This document shows, piece after piece, positions 21,806 through 31,190 of a stretch of DNA of 44,350 nucleotides (position 1 is its first letter; every line of letters begins with the position of its first letter). This DNA comes from a virus. The stretch spans positions 1 through 44,350 of the IMG/VR virus record IMGVR_UViG_3300028800_000158; one strand, given 5' to 3'. The notes beneath the pieces are model-generated. The model made no database searches and was not told where the DNA came from. It worked only from the letters and a program-made list of their open reading frames with translations. A program made the translations under genes and the position numbers.

Positions 21806-22404
21806 TGAGAAACGTACAGTTGCAAATTATCCGTGGTGTATTAGCAAATATGCCAAGTCTCGGCGACGGAGAGTTCTACTTTGCAACCGATAAATGCCAA
21901 CTTTATATCGGGTTCGGCGGAAACAATCTTCCAATCGGAGGCACTATGTCAGTTCAAATTGCAGACAAAACGAATACTTCGCAGCTACTAGCTGTTCAGT
22001 CTGACGGTAGTATATTATCTAATACAGGGGTTAACAAATCACTTGTTTTAAAAACAGGCTCTCTTGTAACTACATCAGTAACCGCAAACCAGAGTATTCT
22101 GTCTTATACAGTCACGGCGGCAAAAACATTCTATCTAACTTACTTTGATTTACAGGGAAGACTCACTACCGCATCAGCTACTGCTTCGAATTTGGGAACT
22201 GTTAGTGTTTCCATTGGTGGAGTAATCGTTTATCAGGCAGGGTTTAACAACCCAACTACAAGCGATTGCGGGTCACAGTCTGTTAGAATTTACACAAACG
22301 CGGCTATTCCAATTGCAGCAGGTACAGTTATTCTTATTGAAGTGACACCCGCTGCTGTAACTTCAATGACGTGGTTAGGAAATCTAGGTGGTTACGAGCA
22401 GTAA
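21805..22404 (+). CDS. Fibre or tropism-type protein (199 aa)
   Basis: A 199-residue protein: N-terminal RNVQLQIIRGVLANMPSLGD with GEFYFATDKCQLYIG, a well-known opening of phage fibre proteins (attachment domain), then a beta-rich C-terminal head (QSILSYTVTAAKTFYLTYFD, SVRIYTNAAIPIAAGTVILI). The frame could be extended 15 nt upstream, but ATG 21805 overlaps the previous stop and is the natural coupled start. It probably binds a receptor or forms a short fibre; the exact receptor cannot be predicted. Confidence 0.72.
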   Translation: MRNVQLQIIRGVLANMPSLGDGEFYFATDKCQLYIGFGGNNLPIGGTMSVQIADKTNTSQLLAVQSDGSILSNTGVNKSLVLKTGSLVTTSVTANQSILSYTVTAAKTFYLTYFDLQGRLTTASATASNLGTVSVSIGGVIVYQAGFNNPTTSDCGSQSVRIYTNAAIPIAAGTVILIEVTPAAVTSMTWLGNLGGYEQ

Positions 22405-22442
22405 CTAACATAATAAGTCTTTAATACTTTGAGGAGGGTATT

Positions 22443-22631
22443 ATGGAACAATGGGACAACGAACGTGTTGAGGTTGTAAAGCGTCAAAATCAGATACTAC
22501 GCAAGATGAATCAAAACTTGCGTAGTGCTTTGAAAGCTGCGCTGGAATACAATGACAACTTATTTTTAGAATTATGTAAAGAATCGGAGAACAAAGGCTC
22601 CGTTGATGGTTTAGAAAATAAACTATACTAG
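22443..22631 (+). CDS. Small coiled-coil protein (62 aa)
   Basis: A 62-residue, charged, nearly all-helical protein (NERVEVVKRQNQILRKMNQN, SALKAALEYNDNLFLELCKE) with heptad-like hydrophobic spacing. GAGGAGGGTATT gives a strong ribosome binding site. The stop codon's last base is the first base of an intrinsic terminator stem, so it ends its transcription unit. No family recognised; it may oligomerise with a fibre or chaperone one. Confidence 0.68.
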   Translation: MEQWDNERVEVVKRQNQILRKMNQNLRSALKAALEYNDNLFLELCKESENKGSVDGLENKLY

Positions 22632-22654
22632 CGGCCTTGGGGCCGCACTTTTTT
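22631..22654 (+). terminator. Rho-independent terminator
   Basis: GCGGCC (22631-22636) pairs with GGCCGC (22641-22646) with loop TTGG, followed by ACTTTTTTG. GC-rich stem plus six T's is a classic intrinsic terminator. Confidence 0.9.
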
Positions 22655-22663
22655 GTTGTATAG

Positions 22664-22707
22664 CGTAAACAATACGCGGTGGATTACCCGGTTGCGTAAA
22701 CTATACG
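22664..22707 (+). repeat. Dispersed motif pair, copies 3 and 4 (variant)
   Basis: CGTAAACAATACG (22664-22676) and CGTAAACTATACG (22695-22707) lie 31 bp apart, about three helical turns, in the 195-nt gap between the terminator and the gene at 22827. This is the only intergenic pair. Both have CGTA/TACG arms. The spacing suggests a protein-binding pair or part of a late promoter region. No TTGACA promoter is visible in this gap. Confidence 0.65.
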
Positions 22708-22826
22708 ACTTATGTTTCTTCTGTCAGGTGTGTACAACCGAGTAAGAAACCTGCTACCAACTAGCAACGTTCACTTTAAAGACGTAGTTGAATAGCAGAC
22801 ATGTTATTTGAAAGCTGGAGGGCTTG

Positions 22827-23483
22827 ATGCAACCAACAGCACAGGATATTCAGAAGACCCAAGGAACCCGTCTGAGCGAGACGGCTCCATGGGAAACATA
22901 TGATAGTGAACTTAGCGGACCTAAAATGTCTCCTGAGTTGGCTGCACAAGTTGCAGCTTATGCAGAGAAGCGCTATCAAGATGCTCCCGTTAGTTCTGAA
23001 GCACAAGAAGTGCTTGCAGAGAACCGGGAGATAAACCAAGAAATTGCAAAGCAGTATCAGTGGCTAGACCCAAAGGATTACGCAGACGTTGAGGCTAGAA
23101 TTGGCAAAGTAATGACTCATGCGGAGTTTATTACCAAGCTGAGACAAGCAGGAGTGACATGCTTTTACAGACAGCATCCACATCCAGATAAAGCAACGTT
23201 GCTTTATACTCAAAACGGTTTAGGCGATCCTGAAGTTGCATGTTGGGCACAGTTAGGTCAGATGCCCGAGCTTTCGATTATGAATTTTGACCAGTACGGC
23301 GCACCGCTGGCCGAGAGACGCAGAGGATGGCGTACTTGTTTGCTGCAAATCATCCTGAAAGGAATTATCACAGAGGAGACGGCAAATAGAATCTTTGGCA
23401 ATCCAAGGAATGACGCAGCATTTGCCAGATACAATTCAACACTACAGGCGTTTAGAAATGCTGGTAGCAGGTTGAGCGAATAG
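22827..23483 (+). CDS. Hypothetical virion-region protein (218 aa)
   Basis: A 218-residue protein. It has a disordered N-terminus (TAQDIQKTQGTRLSETAPWE), a helical middle (EVLAENREINQEIAKQYQWL) and a C-terminal domain with conserved-looking ITKLRQAGVTCFYRQHPHPD, CWAQLG and MPELSIMNFDQYGAPLAERR. No family recognised. CTGGAGGGCTT precedes ATG 22827. First gene after the terminator and motif pair, followed closely by the next gene, so it likely starts a tail-assembly unit. Confidence 0.72.
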   Translation: MQPTAQDIQKTQGTRLSETAPWETYDSELSGPKMSPELAAQVAAYAEKRYQDAPVSSEAQEVLAENREINQEIAKQYQWLDPKDYADVEARIGKVMTHAEFITKLRQAGVTCFYRQHPHPDKATLLYTQNGLGDPEVACWAQLGQMPELSIMNFDQYGAPLAERRRGWRTCLLQIILKGIITEETANRIFGNPRNDAAFARYNSTLQAFRNAGSRLSE

Positions 23484-23494
23484 GAGAGGAGACT

Positions 23495-24088
23495 ATGAGT
23501 AAGCTTAATGATATTGCTGACGGCAACAACGCCAGTCAGGAAACTAAGACATCAACCCCCAAGAGCGAAGTTGAGGCTCTTAATTTGGAAACCGCAAAGC
23601 TAGCACATGAAGCGGCACAACTTGCAATTCTTGAAAAGAGAGCAAATCTACAGGACATCGAGGAACGTCTTGCAGAGCGTGAACTAGCGCGTGAACAGAA
23701 GAGACAAAAGAGCATCAGCAACGGTCAAATTCTGAAGCAGAATGCTCAAGCCGACACCGCACACCAGAGAAAGTGCAATCACCGTAAAGGTGGTAACGGC
23801 GCAGTCGGTGTAGTTGGTGGTCAAGGTGACGACACACAGTATGCAGTTTTGAAGCACACATTTGCCAATGGCGATATGTGGGTACGTTGCCTACGTTGTG
23901 GTAAGACATGGAAACCACCGGTTAAGGAGATATTCGCTTCAGAGGAGCTATTCTTGAAGGCAGTCGCAGAGTATGAAGCGGCTGTAAACTTCCAGACTCG
24001 TAACGTGGCTTCGGCAGGATGTCAATTCCGTTTCTCCGATAACGGTCAGTATTATAGACAGGTCACTGCAAACACAACGCTGAGATAA
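23495..24088 (+). CDS. Zinc-ribbon-like protein (197 aa)
   Basis: A 197-residue protein. The N-terminal half is a long charged helix (ALNLETAKLAHEAAQLAILE, RLAERELAREQKRQKS) suited to a coiled coil. The second half has CNHRKGG...WVRCLRCGKTWKPPVK, where Cys-x-His and Cys-x-x-Cys could bind zinc in a treble-clef or ribbon fold. GGAGAGGAGACT is a strong ribosome binding site. Function is unknown. Neighbouring structural genes suggest a role in tail or head-tail assembly. Confidence 0.7.
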   Translation: MSKLNDIADGNNASQETKTSTPKSEVEALNLETAKLAHEAAQLAILEKRANLQDIEERLAERELAREQKRQKSISNGQILKQNAQADTAHQRKCNHRKGGNGAVGVVGGQGDDTQYAVLKHTFANGDMWVRCLRCGKTWKPPVKEIFASEELFLKAVAEYEAAVNFQTRNVASAGCQFRFSDNGQYYRQVTANTTLR

Positions 24089-24100
24089 ACAGGAGAACTA

Positions 24101-25462
24101 ATGGGCGCAGCAGTCGTACAAATTCCATTTACAACTACGGCAGGAGGACCATTTACCCTGCCGCATACTTTAGGTGTGGTTCCCGGTGCGGTGATTTTTG
24201 AAATGACCGCTGGAGGAGTTGTATGGTTCCAAACAACTCGATTTGATGCAAATAATTTGTATCTAGTAGCATCTGCTGCCGGGTTGACTGGATACGCGAT
24301 TGTATTTGCTAGTGCAAGTGGCCCATCATATCTCATTCCCGGACAAGGCAACTCAACCATTCAGCTACAAGAAGTGGTAGATGATGCTTCCACTCTTGGT
24401 GATGTGGCACCGGCCTTGGCAACTGGAGGATTTTCACAATCCCCTGCTCTATCGATTGCCAATGACGTTATGCAAGCCATTATCAACGGTGGACCCGGTG
24501 GACAGCCTTATAACTGGAAATGGAATCGTTATAATCTGCCTGTGTTCTACACAAACAGTTTACAGCAAGACTACTTCATTCCAAATCTAGTAAACATCGG
24601 ATGGCTCGAAAGCGCATGGGCTGTAAACATCAATCAAACATCAGTTCCAAAGCAAAACTTCCCAATCGAAGTTGATAAAGACTTGCTACTAACCTATCAG
24701 GCAGGTACATACGCGGCAAAGATTGCGTGGCTTCCAAATAGTATGCTTGAGACAGGAACATGGGGAGCACAGCCTCTTGGTCCTACTGCCGGTTTCCCTT
24801 CTGGTCAAACAACCGTAGCTGGACCGAATTTAACGGGCCTACAGAACCCCGGACCCGGTGTGATCTATACAAACCCGGTCGGAACGCTGGTGACGCCTTA
24901 TAACGCAATTACAGCGATTACAGACCCCAACGGGAATCTCTGGTGCTTGACAACATACGGCACATGTAGTAATACACAACCTAGCTGGCCCTCAAGTCCT
25001 GTTTATCCTACACTTCGCAATCCCAACCTGATTGCCACAACGGTGACAGATGGTACTTGTGTATGGACGGCGATTAATCCAAAGGGTCAAGGAATGCGTA
25101 TCAGCCCTGTTCCGCCTCAGTCTGGTGTAGTATGGGCCATTCAAGCGGTTGGTCAGATGGTAGCTCCGCGTTTCCACAGTCTGACTCAATATCTCAACCC
25201 ATTACCAGATACTATGGAATGGGCATTTAAGCAGGGCTTCTTTGCCGAGTGCTATAGACGTAATCCTGATCCAAAGATACGCGCACGTTTTTCACAAGAG
25301 CGTCAACTCTGGCTTGAAGCATTAGATAAAGCAGTCCGTCAGTATGATCGTGAACAGGATGATTTTGGTTTTTATCCCGGCGATCCGTCTGTTATGGACA
25401 CAGGATGGGGTTTCAATCCTATCTCTCCTGCTATGCCTTTTGGTCCTTGGACTGGATGGTAA
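24101..25462 (+). CDS. Structural protein, tail/adaptor-like (453 aa)
   Basis: A 453-residue protein. Residues ~80-200 (LQEVVDDASTLGDVAPALAT, ANDVMQAIINGG, NWKWNRYNLPVFYTNSLQQD) resemble the start of the protein at 25538 (ANTVLQTIVGPPFTWPWNRV), so the two share a core. The C-terminus (MEWAFKQGFFAECYRRNPDP, RQYDREQDDFGFYPGDPSVM) is helical then Gly/Pro-rich. The N-terminus has a separate small beta domain (GGPFTLPHTLGVVPGAVIFE). By order in a podovirus-like genome it may be a head-tail or tail tube component. This is inferred from position and duplication. Confidence 0.7.
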   Translation: MGAAVVQIPFTTTAGGPFTLPHTLGVVPGAVIFEMTAGGVVWFQTTRFDANNLYLVASAAGLTGYAIVFASASGPSYLIPGQGNSTIQLQEVVDDASTLGDVAPALATGGFSQSPALSIANDVMQAIINGGPGGQPYNWKWNRYNLPVFYTNSLQQDYFIPNLVNIGWLESAWAVNINQTSVPKQNFPIEVDKDLLLTYQAGTYAAKIAWLPNSMLETGTWGAQPLGPTAGFPSGQTTVAGPNLTGLQNPGPGVIYTNPVGTLVTPYNAITAITDPNGNLWCLTTYGTCSNTQPSWPSSPVYPTLRNPNLIATTVTDGTCVWTAINPKGQGMRISPVPPQSGVVWAIQAVGQMVAPRFHSLTQYLNPLPDTMEWAFKQGFFAECYRRNPDPKIRARFSQERQLWLEALDKAVRQYDREQDDFGFYPGDPSVMDTGWGFNPISPAMPFGPWTGW

Positions 25463-25482
25463 AAATTTGGTCAAACAACCTA

Positions 25483-25526
25483 CGGGAGACGTTTTGGCAT
25501 ATCGCCCGTCTCCCGCTTTTCTTTTT
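25483..25526 (+). terminator. Rho-independent terminator
   Basis: CGGGAGACG (25483-25491) pairs with CGTCTCCCG (25507-25515), a 9-bp GC-rich stem with a 15-nt loop, followed by CTTTTCTTTTT (25516-25526). Strong intrinsic terminator between two related structural genes. Confidence 0.9.
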
Positions 25527-25537
25527 ATGGAGATACA

Positions 25538-26461
25538 ATGGCATCAAGTTCAATTCAATTACTTCAGACGATAGAATGGGCGCGTCGTTTTATCTTCCAG
25601 CGTCGTACAAATTTTGGCAATTTTAATGAACCGGCTATTAGCAGTGCCAATACTGTTCTTCAGACAATAGTAGGACCACCTTTTACATGGCCGTGGAATC
25701 GCGTGGTGACTGGATTTATCTGCACTCCGGGTGTACAAGATTATACGATTTTCAACTGGCTTGCCAATACAAACGTAACCGTGGGTTACGTCCTTGTTGA
25801 TTCAAATGGTAATTGCCAGTCAGTGACTACAGCGGGGCCAACAGGCGGAACAATTCCCACATGGAATACTACTACAGGTCATATTACCACGGATGGATCA
25901 GCAGTATGGACTAATCTTGGTCCTATCGGTTTATCTAAAGGATCACCGACATACAGCTTTGGATGGATTGAAACAGCATCAGTGAACGTCCCCAATGTTA
26001 ATTCTAACGGAACAACGTGGAAGGAGATTGAAACAAAGAATTGTCTTGGTGTAGAGTCCGTAACAGCTCGTCCGCACGATATTGCACCACAATTCATCGA
26101 TGTAAATGGCAATATTACTTTTAGACTAATGCCCTCCCCTAATCAAGCCTATCAAGTATCTATTGCACTACAGCAAAGACCGACACTGTTCACAGCAATT
26201 GATCAAACATGGGGACCGATTCCAGATTCATATAGTCATATTTACAATTGGGGCTTTTTGAGCCTTATGTTCATGTTTGCCGATGATCAAAGATTTCAGT
26301 TCGCCAATCAGAAGTTCATTGCACATCTATTGAGCACCAATCAAGGACTCAGTGAGACTGAGCGTAATATTTGGCTTAACAATTGGCAAGCCGTAACAGG
26401 TCAACAGATCATTCTTCCTACTGCGCTTCAGCAAGGATTTAGCGGTCGTCAAGCACTATAA
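25538..26461 (+). CDS. Structural protein, tail/adaptor-like (307 aa)
   Basis: A 307-residue protein sharing a core with the gene at 24101. IEWARRFIFQRRTNFGNFNE is its opening, then AISSANTVLQTIVGPPFTWP and WNRVVTGFICTPGVQDYTIF. The C-terminal part has an all-helical end (FADDQRFQFANQKFIAHLLS, RNIWLNNWQAVTGQQ). In podovirus-like order this is where head-tail adaptor or tail tubular A-type proteins lie. I treat that as a suggestion. TGGAGATACA precedes the ATG, directly downstream of a terminator T-run. It may need its own promoter, which I cannot identify. Confidence 0.72.
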   Translation: MASSSIQLLQTIEWARRFIFQRRTNFGNFNEPAISSANTVLQTIVGPPFTWPWNRVVTGFICTPGVQDYTIFNWLANTNVTVGYVLVDSNGNCQSVTTAGPTGGTIPTWNTTTGHITTDGSAVWTNLGPIGLSKGSPTYSFGWIETASVNVPNVNSNGTTWKEIETKNCLGVESVTARPHDIAPQFIDVNGNITFRLMPSPNQAYQVSIALQQRPTLFTAIDQTWGPIPDSYSHIYNWGFLSLMFMFADDQRFQFANQKFIAHLLSTNQGLSETERNIWLNNWQAVTGQQIILPTALQQGFSGRQAL

Positions 26462-26469
26462 GAGGAACC

Positions 26470-27336
26470 ATGATTCCCACATTAGTTCGTACAGCTACAT
26501 ACGGTAACACAGGAGTTGCTACATTTGCAGAGAACACTGCGGGTAATATACTATTCGCCGCCTTTGTGGTATACGGAGGAACTTCTCCTTATTCATTTCC
26601 TAGTACTTGTACAGATGAAGCTGGAAATGTGTATCATTTATTGGCAAATGGTGCAATAGGTTCTCCTATTACTGCTTTTGGAGTATATGTGTGCAATTCT
26701 TGCGTCACATCTTCTTCAAATAATGTAACTAGTCCGATCAGCGGAACTGTTTCTACTTTTGCAATGGCCTCCGAATTTGAGGGTCCGGGAACTGTTGTCG
26801 TTGGTGGTTCTACTATAGGACAAGGTACATCATCGCTATCTCTTACAGGCGTCCCATCTACTGCAATGGCGCTTGGTGTATCCATGTCGATAGGCGGTAC
26901 GTCGGAAGCTGCTCCCGGTGTGGTAGCACTTTATACCGGAGAACCTACAGGATTTCAATATGATGCATCTATTCCGACACCATCCTATACACAAAACTTC
27001 TCATTTTCAGGGGGTTCAGGTAGTGCTGCGTATCTTGTCACGGTCATAGTAACTTTATCGCCGTCTCCATTAATTGTGAAAAAGTTTGTTAACGCAGACG
27101 GTACACCGATTGCAAATGGAAAGGTTTTAATGCGCTTGAGCCAAGATGGTTCGGTCGGGGATGAGCAAATACAATCTAATTTTACAACACTTGTGCTAGA
27201 TAATACAGGCACGGTCGTTGGGTCGCCGGTATTCTGGCAAAATTCTGCTATCAATCCACCCGGAACCTACTATATCCAAAAAGTATTTAGCGCCAGTGGA
27301 CAACGAGTTTCTGGCCCTTCTGTAGTAATCGTTTAG
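26470..27336 (+). CDS. Beta-rich virion protein with shared C-terminal module
   Basis: A 288-residue protein. The N-terminal ~200 residues form a Gly/Ser/Thr/Val-rich beta domain (TATYGNTGVATFAENTAGNI, FEGPGTVVVGGSTIGQG). Residues ~205-288 (NADGTPIANGKVLMRLSQDG, PPGTYYIQKVFSASGQRVSG) match the whole of the small protein at 32765 (NAQGNVLANGYLLFELSQDG, YTLSAYSASGQLVWGPNP). This is a carbohydrate-binding-like or Ig-like module found in fibres. The two copies flank the two spike genes, so they may bind the same partner. No signal peptide. GAGGAACC is the ribosome binding site. Confidence 0.7.
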   Translation: MIPTLVRTATYGNTGVATFAENTAGNILFAAFVVYGGTSPYSFPSTCTDEAGNVYHLLANGAIGSPITAFGVYVCNSCVTSSSNNVTSPISGTVSTFAMASEFEGPGTVVVGGSTIGQGTSSLSLTGVPSTAMALGVSMSIGGTSEAAPGVVALYTGEPTGFQYDASIPTPSYTQNFSFSGGSGSAAYLVTVIVTLSPSPLIVKKFVNADGTPIANGKVLMRLSQDGSVGDEQIQSNFTTLVLDNTGTVVGSPVFWQNSAINPPGTYYIQKVFSASGQRVSGPSVVIV

Positions 27337-27344
27337 GAGATTTA

Positions 27345-30300
27345 ATGAAGTTTTTGAAACTATTAGGTACAGCAGTCTTATTCATGGCGTCATTGATGCC
27401 TATAGCTGCACAACAACCACAGACTCATACTGATCCCCCATTTGCTACGAATTCTAATTGGGTTAACGGAGTTGCTCCGGGATATGCACCAACTATCGGA
27501 AGTGGTCTGACCCTTGATCTTGGAGGAGGAACTTCTGATTGCAATAATACAATCGTGGAGTATGCGGGTGGAACATTATCCCTAGCTAATAACACAACTA
27601 ACTATGTGTATCTTAATACCGGCTCTAGTTGTGCCCCTACTTCAAATACATCTGGGTTCACTTCAAATTACCTACCCATTGCTGTTGTCGTGACATCTGG
27701 CGGTGCAATCACCAGCGTTGACGATGTGCGTACATACTTCTCGTACAGACCCGGTTCAGCAGGATCGGGCACACAGGTCAGCCTTAATAGCGGTGCGGCC
27801 CAATCATCCCTAGCCGTTACAGGCTTTATGCCACAAACATGCATTGATACAACGGGCAATGATTTGGATCAAAGTTGTACTACTGCAAATACATTTGTTC
27901 CCCAAAATGGCAATTGTTTTGTGTATTACACGGCTGTAACTAACAACAGTCCATCGTTCAACATCAGCATTAATGGTTCTTCAAATATACCAGTTGCTAT
28001 GCCATCGGCTAACGGATTTACTACTACATTAAATGATTTTTCATTTCCTACTAGTACTCCTGTCATGATGTGCTATGACGGTGTAAATCTAAACGCATCG
28101 CCGTCTGGTACAACTCCCGGAGGATTTTTAACAGGCTATCAAGTAACTAAATCCGGTCTTTTGACCATTGAAGTCGCTGCTGGAAACGTAAATTGTGCAG
28201 GATCACTTGTAAACTCTCCTCAACAACAATTTACATTAACACCAAGTTCCAATAACTATGTGTTTTTGGACACATCAGCCAGTTGTGCGCTGACAGTTAA
28301 TACTACCGGATTTGGAATAAACAATATACCAATTTCTCTAATAACAACTACTCTTGCTATCTCAAGTATACAAGACCAGCGTACATTATTTGCATATAAC
28401 CCCGCCCTCAGTTTCCCCGGAGCAGGGGTAGCTAACTCTACAGGCACTGGTTGGGGTACTAGTTATCAAGTTGGTATTTCAGCGAATGATCTTGTACAGC
28501 TAAACGGTTCTGCACAACTTCCAGCACTGAATGGATCACTGCTTACAAATCTAGCATTCATGAGTTTATCGACAATTGGAACGACTGGACCGGCGTCTCT
28601 TAGTAGCGGTGTATTGAACATCCCTAACTATTCAGGCGGGGGTGGAGGCGGAAACATTCCGTCAAATGCGATCTTTGCTTTTGTGCCCACATCGTCCAGC
28701 GACGACGATAATCACGTTCTTAGTTCCGCTGTAGCGCTGACCAGTTGGAGCACATCAGGTAGCACTACGACAGTGATTAACACGGGAACCAATAACTTCA
28801 GTGCTGGTCAATGGGTTAGTATGCGCTTCGCCACCAGCTTCCCCGGCTCTCCGCACGGCTTCCAGTTTTATAAGGTGCTTTCGGCGGGTCTAACCTCGAC
28901 TCACTTTGAATTGGATACCACAGGAGTTTCAGCGGGCACCTGTGCCTCCACTTGTGGTAGCGCGTATAGTGCTACACCATACCTGCCATTCTCCACTACT
29001 GGAGCACCGGGTATGCCCACAGCGGCGGCGACCAGTAACACCTACGCCTTCTGTGCTGGAAATGACCCAAGCGGAAACCCATGCACGTTGTACGGGATGG
29101 AAACGAACTACTCCACAATCCTGCACTCTATCAGCCCCGCTGTGACTGGCCAGCCCGGATACCTGATTGTCTTTTCACCGAACAACGATTTAGGTCTGGG
29201 ATACACCCTAGCCAACATCAAGACGTACTATCAGGCGCTTTTCTCTGCTGCCCACGCTGACGGCTGGACAATCGTCGTTTCTTCTCCTACCGGCGCGAAC
29301 TTTAACCAAAGCTCTGCCCCTAGTGCATTCGCTAATCAAATAGCTCTTGATGAATGGCTGCGCGGACAGGGTAAATCTACGGTACAGGCCGCATCCCCCG
29401 GATCGGCGCAGTATTGGGATATCTGGACAGACGTTGGTAACACGCTCTGGGACGGATCAAACACGGACATGATTGCAGCGAACACCGGTCTGGGTCCAAC
29501 AGGCGCGAAGCTGGCTGGAATCACCATTGCCTCAGACATGGAAAACGCTAACGGGCGTCCACTACAGCAACGCACACTTTGGTGGGCGGGTCCAGTAGGC
29601 GGCGGCTCTACGGGGAACAACGGGTATGTATTCACCGTTGGACCAGCGGGTGTTCCTACTGCGGCGTGGCGTTGGATGGACTTCGGCCTTGCCAACACCT
29701 ATGCAGAACTGAGCACTAGCGGCGTCCTATCAGCGGGTCAGATATGGGCAGGCAGTATTCATGCTGGTAGTTGTCCCGGTGGAAGACCGTTTTGCACTTC
29801 AGGTGGCCTAAACATTGATAACACGAATAACATCTGGAGTGTTGCGGGCATCGTTGCGGCTTCTGGACCATCGAACGCAAACTGCTGGAACACTAACGGC
29901 GGTGTGATAACGGGGTGTGGCGGCGCTGCGGTCTGGGGTAGCATCACGGGAACACTCTCTTCACAGACCGACCTTCAAACCGCGCTCAACGCCAAGGCAC
30001 CCACAGCTTCACCGACTTTCACCGGGACGCCGGACGCAAGCGGCGCGACACAATTCAAACTCCCGGTAGCCGGAGGCGGGGCAAGTGCTGCTAATGGCGA
30101 AATTATCTACGACTCAACGAACAAGAATTGGCATCTATGGGTCAACGGAGCGGATGAGATTCTGGCACCGCTTGCCACAGGGTTCACGAGTGGGCACTGC
30201 GGTCAGCCAACATTGACAGGCGGCTCATGGTCGATTGCCGATGCAGGAGGCGCGTGCGGAACTTCAGGAGGCACGGGTACCGTACAGGATGGGGCAGGAA

Positions 30301-31181
30301 CGTCCACGCCACTACAATTCCCTGAGTCCACTTCGACGCCGCATGTGCTGCAATACCGCACACCGTCACAAGCTCTTGGAGACATGGGCGCGGCACCGGC
30401 TTTAGCATGTACAACGGTAAGTTCTCTGAGTCCGGCGAACAATGGTTGCTACAACCTCTCGACTTCATCTTCAACGGCGATGCCTGCGGCCAGTGCGTTC
30501 ACTATTTTCAAAATCACTACCCAGAGCGGAGAGACGGCGACTTTGACAGGAACAACGCTGACGGCCAACGCTGGATGCTCCAGTTATCTTTCTGGAACAA
30601 CACTGGCGCTGACAGGTAATCAGAGCATAATTGTGCAATCGGATGGAACGAATATCTGGGCTACTTGTACATTCACTTCTTCTGGTGGAGCGTGGACGCA
30701 GATTCAGTCGCAGACCGTTTCTGGAACCCCCGGTTCTATGACCTTTAGTTCTATTCCCGGAGGTTACAACTCTCTGAATCTTCGCTGTATATTGACTGAC
30801 TCCTCCGGGCTAAACAACGCAAATCTTACCTTTAATGGCGACACCACAGCCGGTCATTATTGGTGGACAAGCGTTTATGTGGACCCGGCTACAACTCCAT
30901 CAAAAGGAGGCAGCGCTAGCGATTCGAAGATCGGTGGCCCGGAAGTGAACGCATCACCTGACGCATCGCAAGCGGTATTTGATATCGTGGGCTATGCTCT
31001 GACATCGGTAAACAAGACGGTCTACATAAGCAATCCTTCCCCATTCACGGGAGGCAGCACTATGACGGGACTCGATATTTACGGTGCTTGGAAGTCAACA
31101 GCAGCGATCACTTCTCTCACACTTACTATGAGTTCCAGCACACTTTCAGGTGGCGTATGTACGTTGTACGGGATTAATTAG
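27345..31181 (+). CDS. Mosaic tail fibre or spike with signal peptide and SGNH-like domain
   Basis: A 1278-residue protein. Residues 1-22 (MKFLKLLGTAVLFMASLMPI, then AA with cleavage before QQ) look like a Sec leader. Two related ~85-residue domains lie near 45-130 and 262-345 (NNYVYLNTGSSCAPTSNTSG versus NNYVFLDTSASCALTVNTTG). After LNIPNYSGGGGGG (near 430) GC content rises sharply. Residues ~560-730 resemble an SGNH esterase: FSPNNDLGLGY, LANIKTYYQALFSAAHADGW, YWDIWTDVGN and NTDMIAANTGLGPTGAKLAG. The following shaft (TDLQTALNAKAPTASPTFTG) and C-terminus are usual fibre ends. It probably recognises or deacylates host surface polysaccharide. Active-site residues are not confirmed. Confidence 0.72.
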   Translation: MKFLKLLGTAVLFMASLMPIAAQQPQTHTDPPFATNSNWVNGVAPGYAPTIGSGLTLDLGGGTSDCNNTIVEYAGGTLSLANNTTNYVYLNTGSSCAPTSNTSGFTSNYLPIAVVVTSGGAITSVDDVRTYFSYRPGSAGSGTQVSLNSGAAQSSLAVTGFMPQTCIDTTGNDLDQSCTTANTFVPQNGNCFVYYTAVTNNSPSFNISINGSSNIPVAMPSANGFTTTLNDFSFPTSTPVMMCYDGVNLNASPSGTTPGGFLTGYQVTKSGLLTIEVAAGNVNCAGSLVNSPQQQFTLTPSSNNYVFLDTSASCALTVNTTGFGINNIPISLITTTLAISSIQDQRTLFAYNPALSFPGAGVANSTGTGWGTSYQVGISANDLVQLNGSAQLPALNGSLLTNLAFMSLSTIGTTGPASLSSGVLNIPNYSGGGGGGNIPSNAIFAFVPTSSSDDDNHVLSSAVALTSWSTSGSTTTVINTGTNNFSAGQWVSMRFATSFPGSPHGFQFYKVLSAGLTSTHFELDTTGVSAGTCASTCGSAYSATPYLPFSTTGAPGMPTAAATSNTYAFCAGNDPSGNPCTLYGMETNYSTILHSISPAVTGQPGYLIVFSPNNDLGLGYTLANIKTYYQALFSAAHADGWTIVVSSPTGANFNQSSAPSAFANQIALDEWLRGQGKSTVQAASPGSAQYWDIWTDVGNTLWDGSNTDMIAANTGLGPTGAKLAGITIASDMENANGRPLQQRTLWWAGPVGGGSTGNNGYVFTVGPAGVPTAAWRWMDFGLANTYAELSTSGVLSAGQIWAGSIHAGSCPGGRPFCTSGGLNIDNTNNIWSVAGIVAASGPSNANCWNTNGGVITGCGGAAVWGSITGTLSSQTDLQTALNAKAPTASPTFTGTPDASGATQFKLPVAGGGASAANGEIIYDSTNKNWHLWVNGADEILAPLATGFTSGHCGQPTLTGGSWSIADAGGACGTSGGTGTVQDGAGTSTPLQFPESTSTPHVLQYRTPSQALGDMGAAPALACTTVSSLSPANNGCYNLSTSSSTAMPAASAFTIFKITTQSGETATLTGTTLTANAGCSSYLSGTTLALTGNQSIIVQSDGTNIWATCTFTSSGGAWTQIQSQTVSGTPGSMTFSSIPGGYNSLNLRCILTDSSGLNNANLTFNGDTTAGHYWWTSVYVDPATTPSKGGSASDSKIGGPEVNASPDASQAVFDIVGYALTSVNKTVYISNPSPFTGGSTMTGLDIYGAWKSTAAITSLTLTMSSSTLSGGVCTLYGIN

Positions 31182-31190
31182 GAAAACAGT

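Noticed and set aside
22712-22795. A 27-residue frame MFLLSGVYNRVRNLLPTSNV... after the motif pair.
   Set aside because: No ribosome binding site, no family, and no promoter with correct spacing; a TATACG upstream is not enough to claim a leaderless gene.
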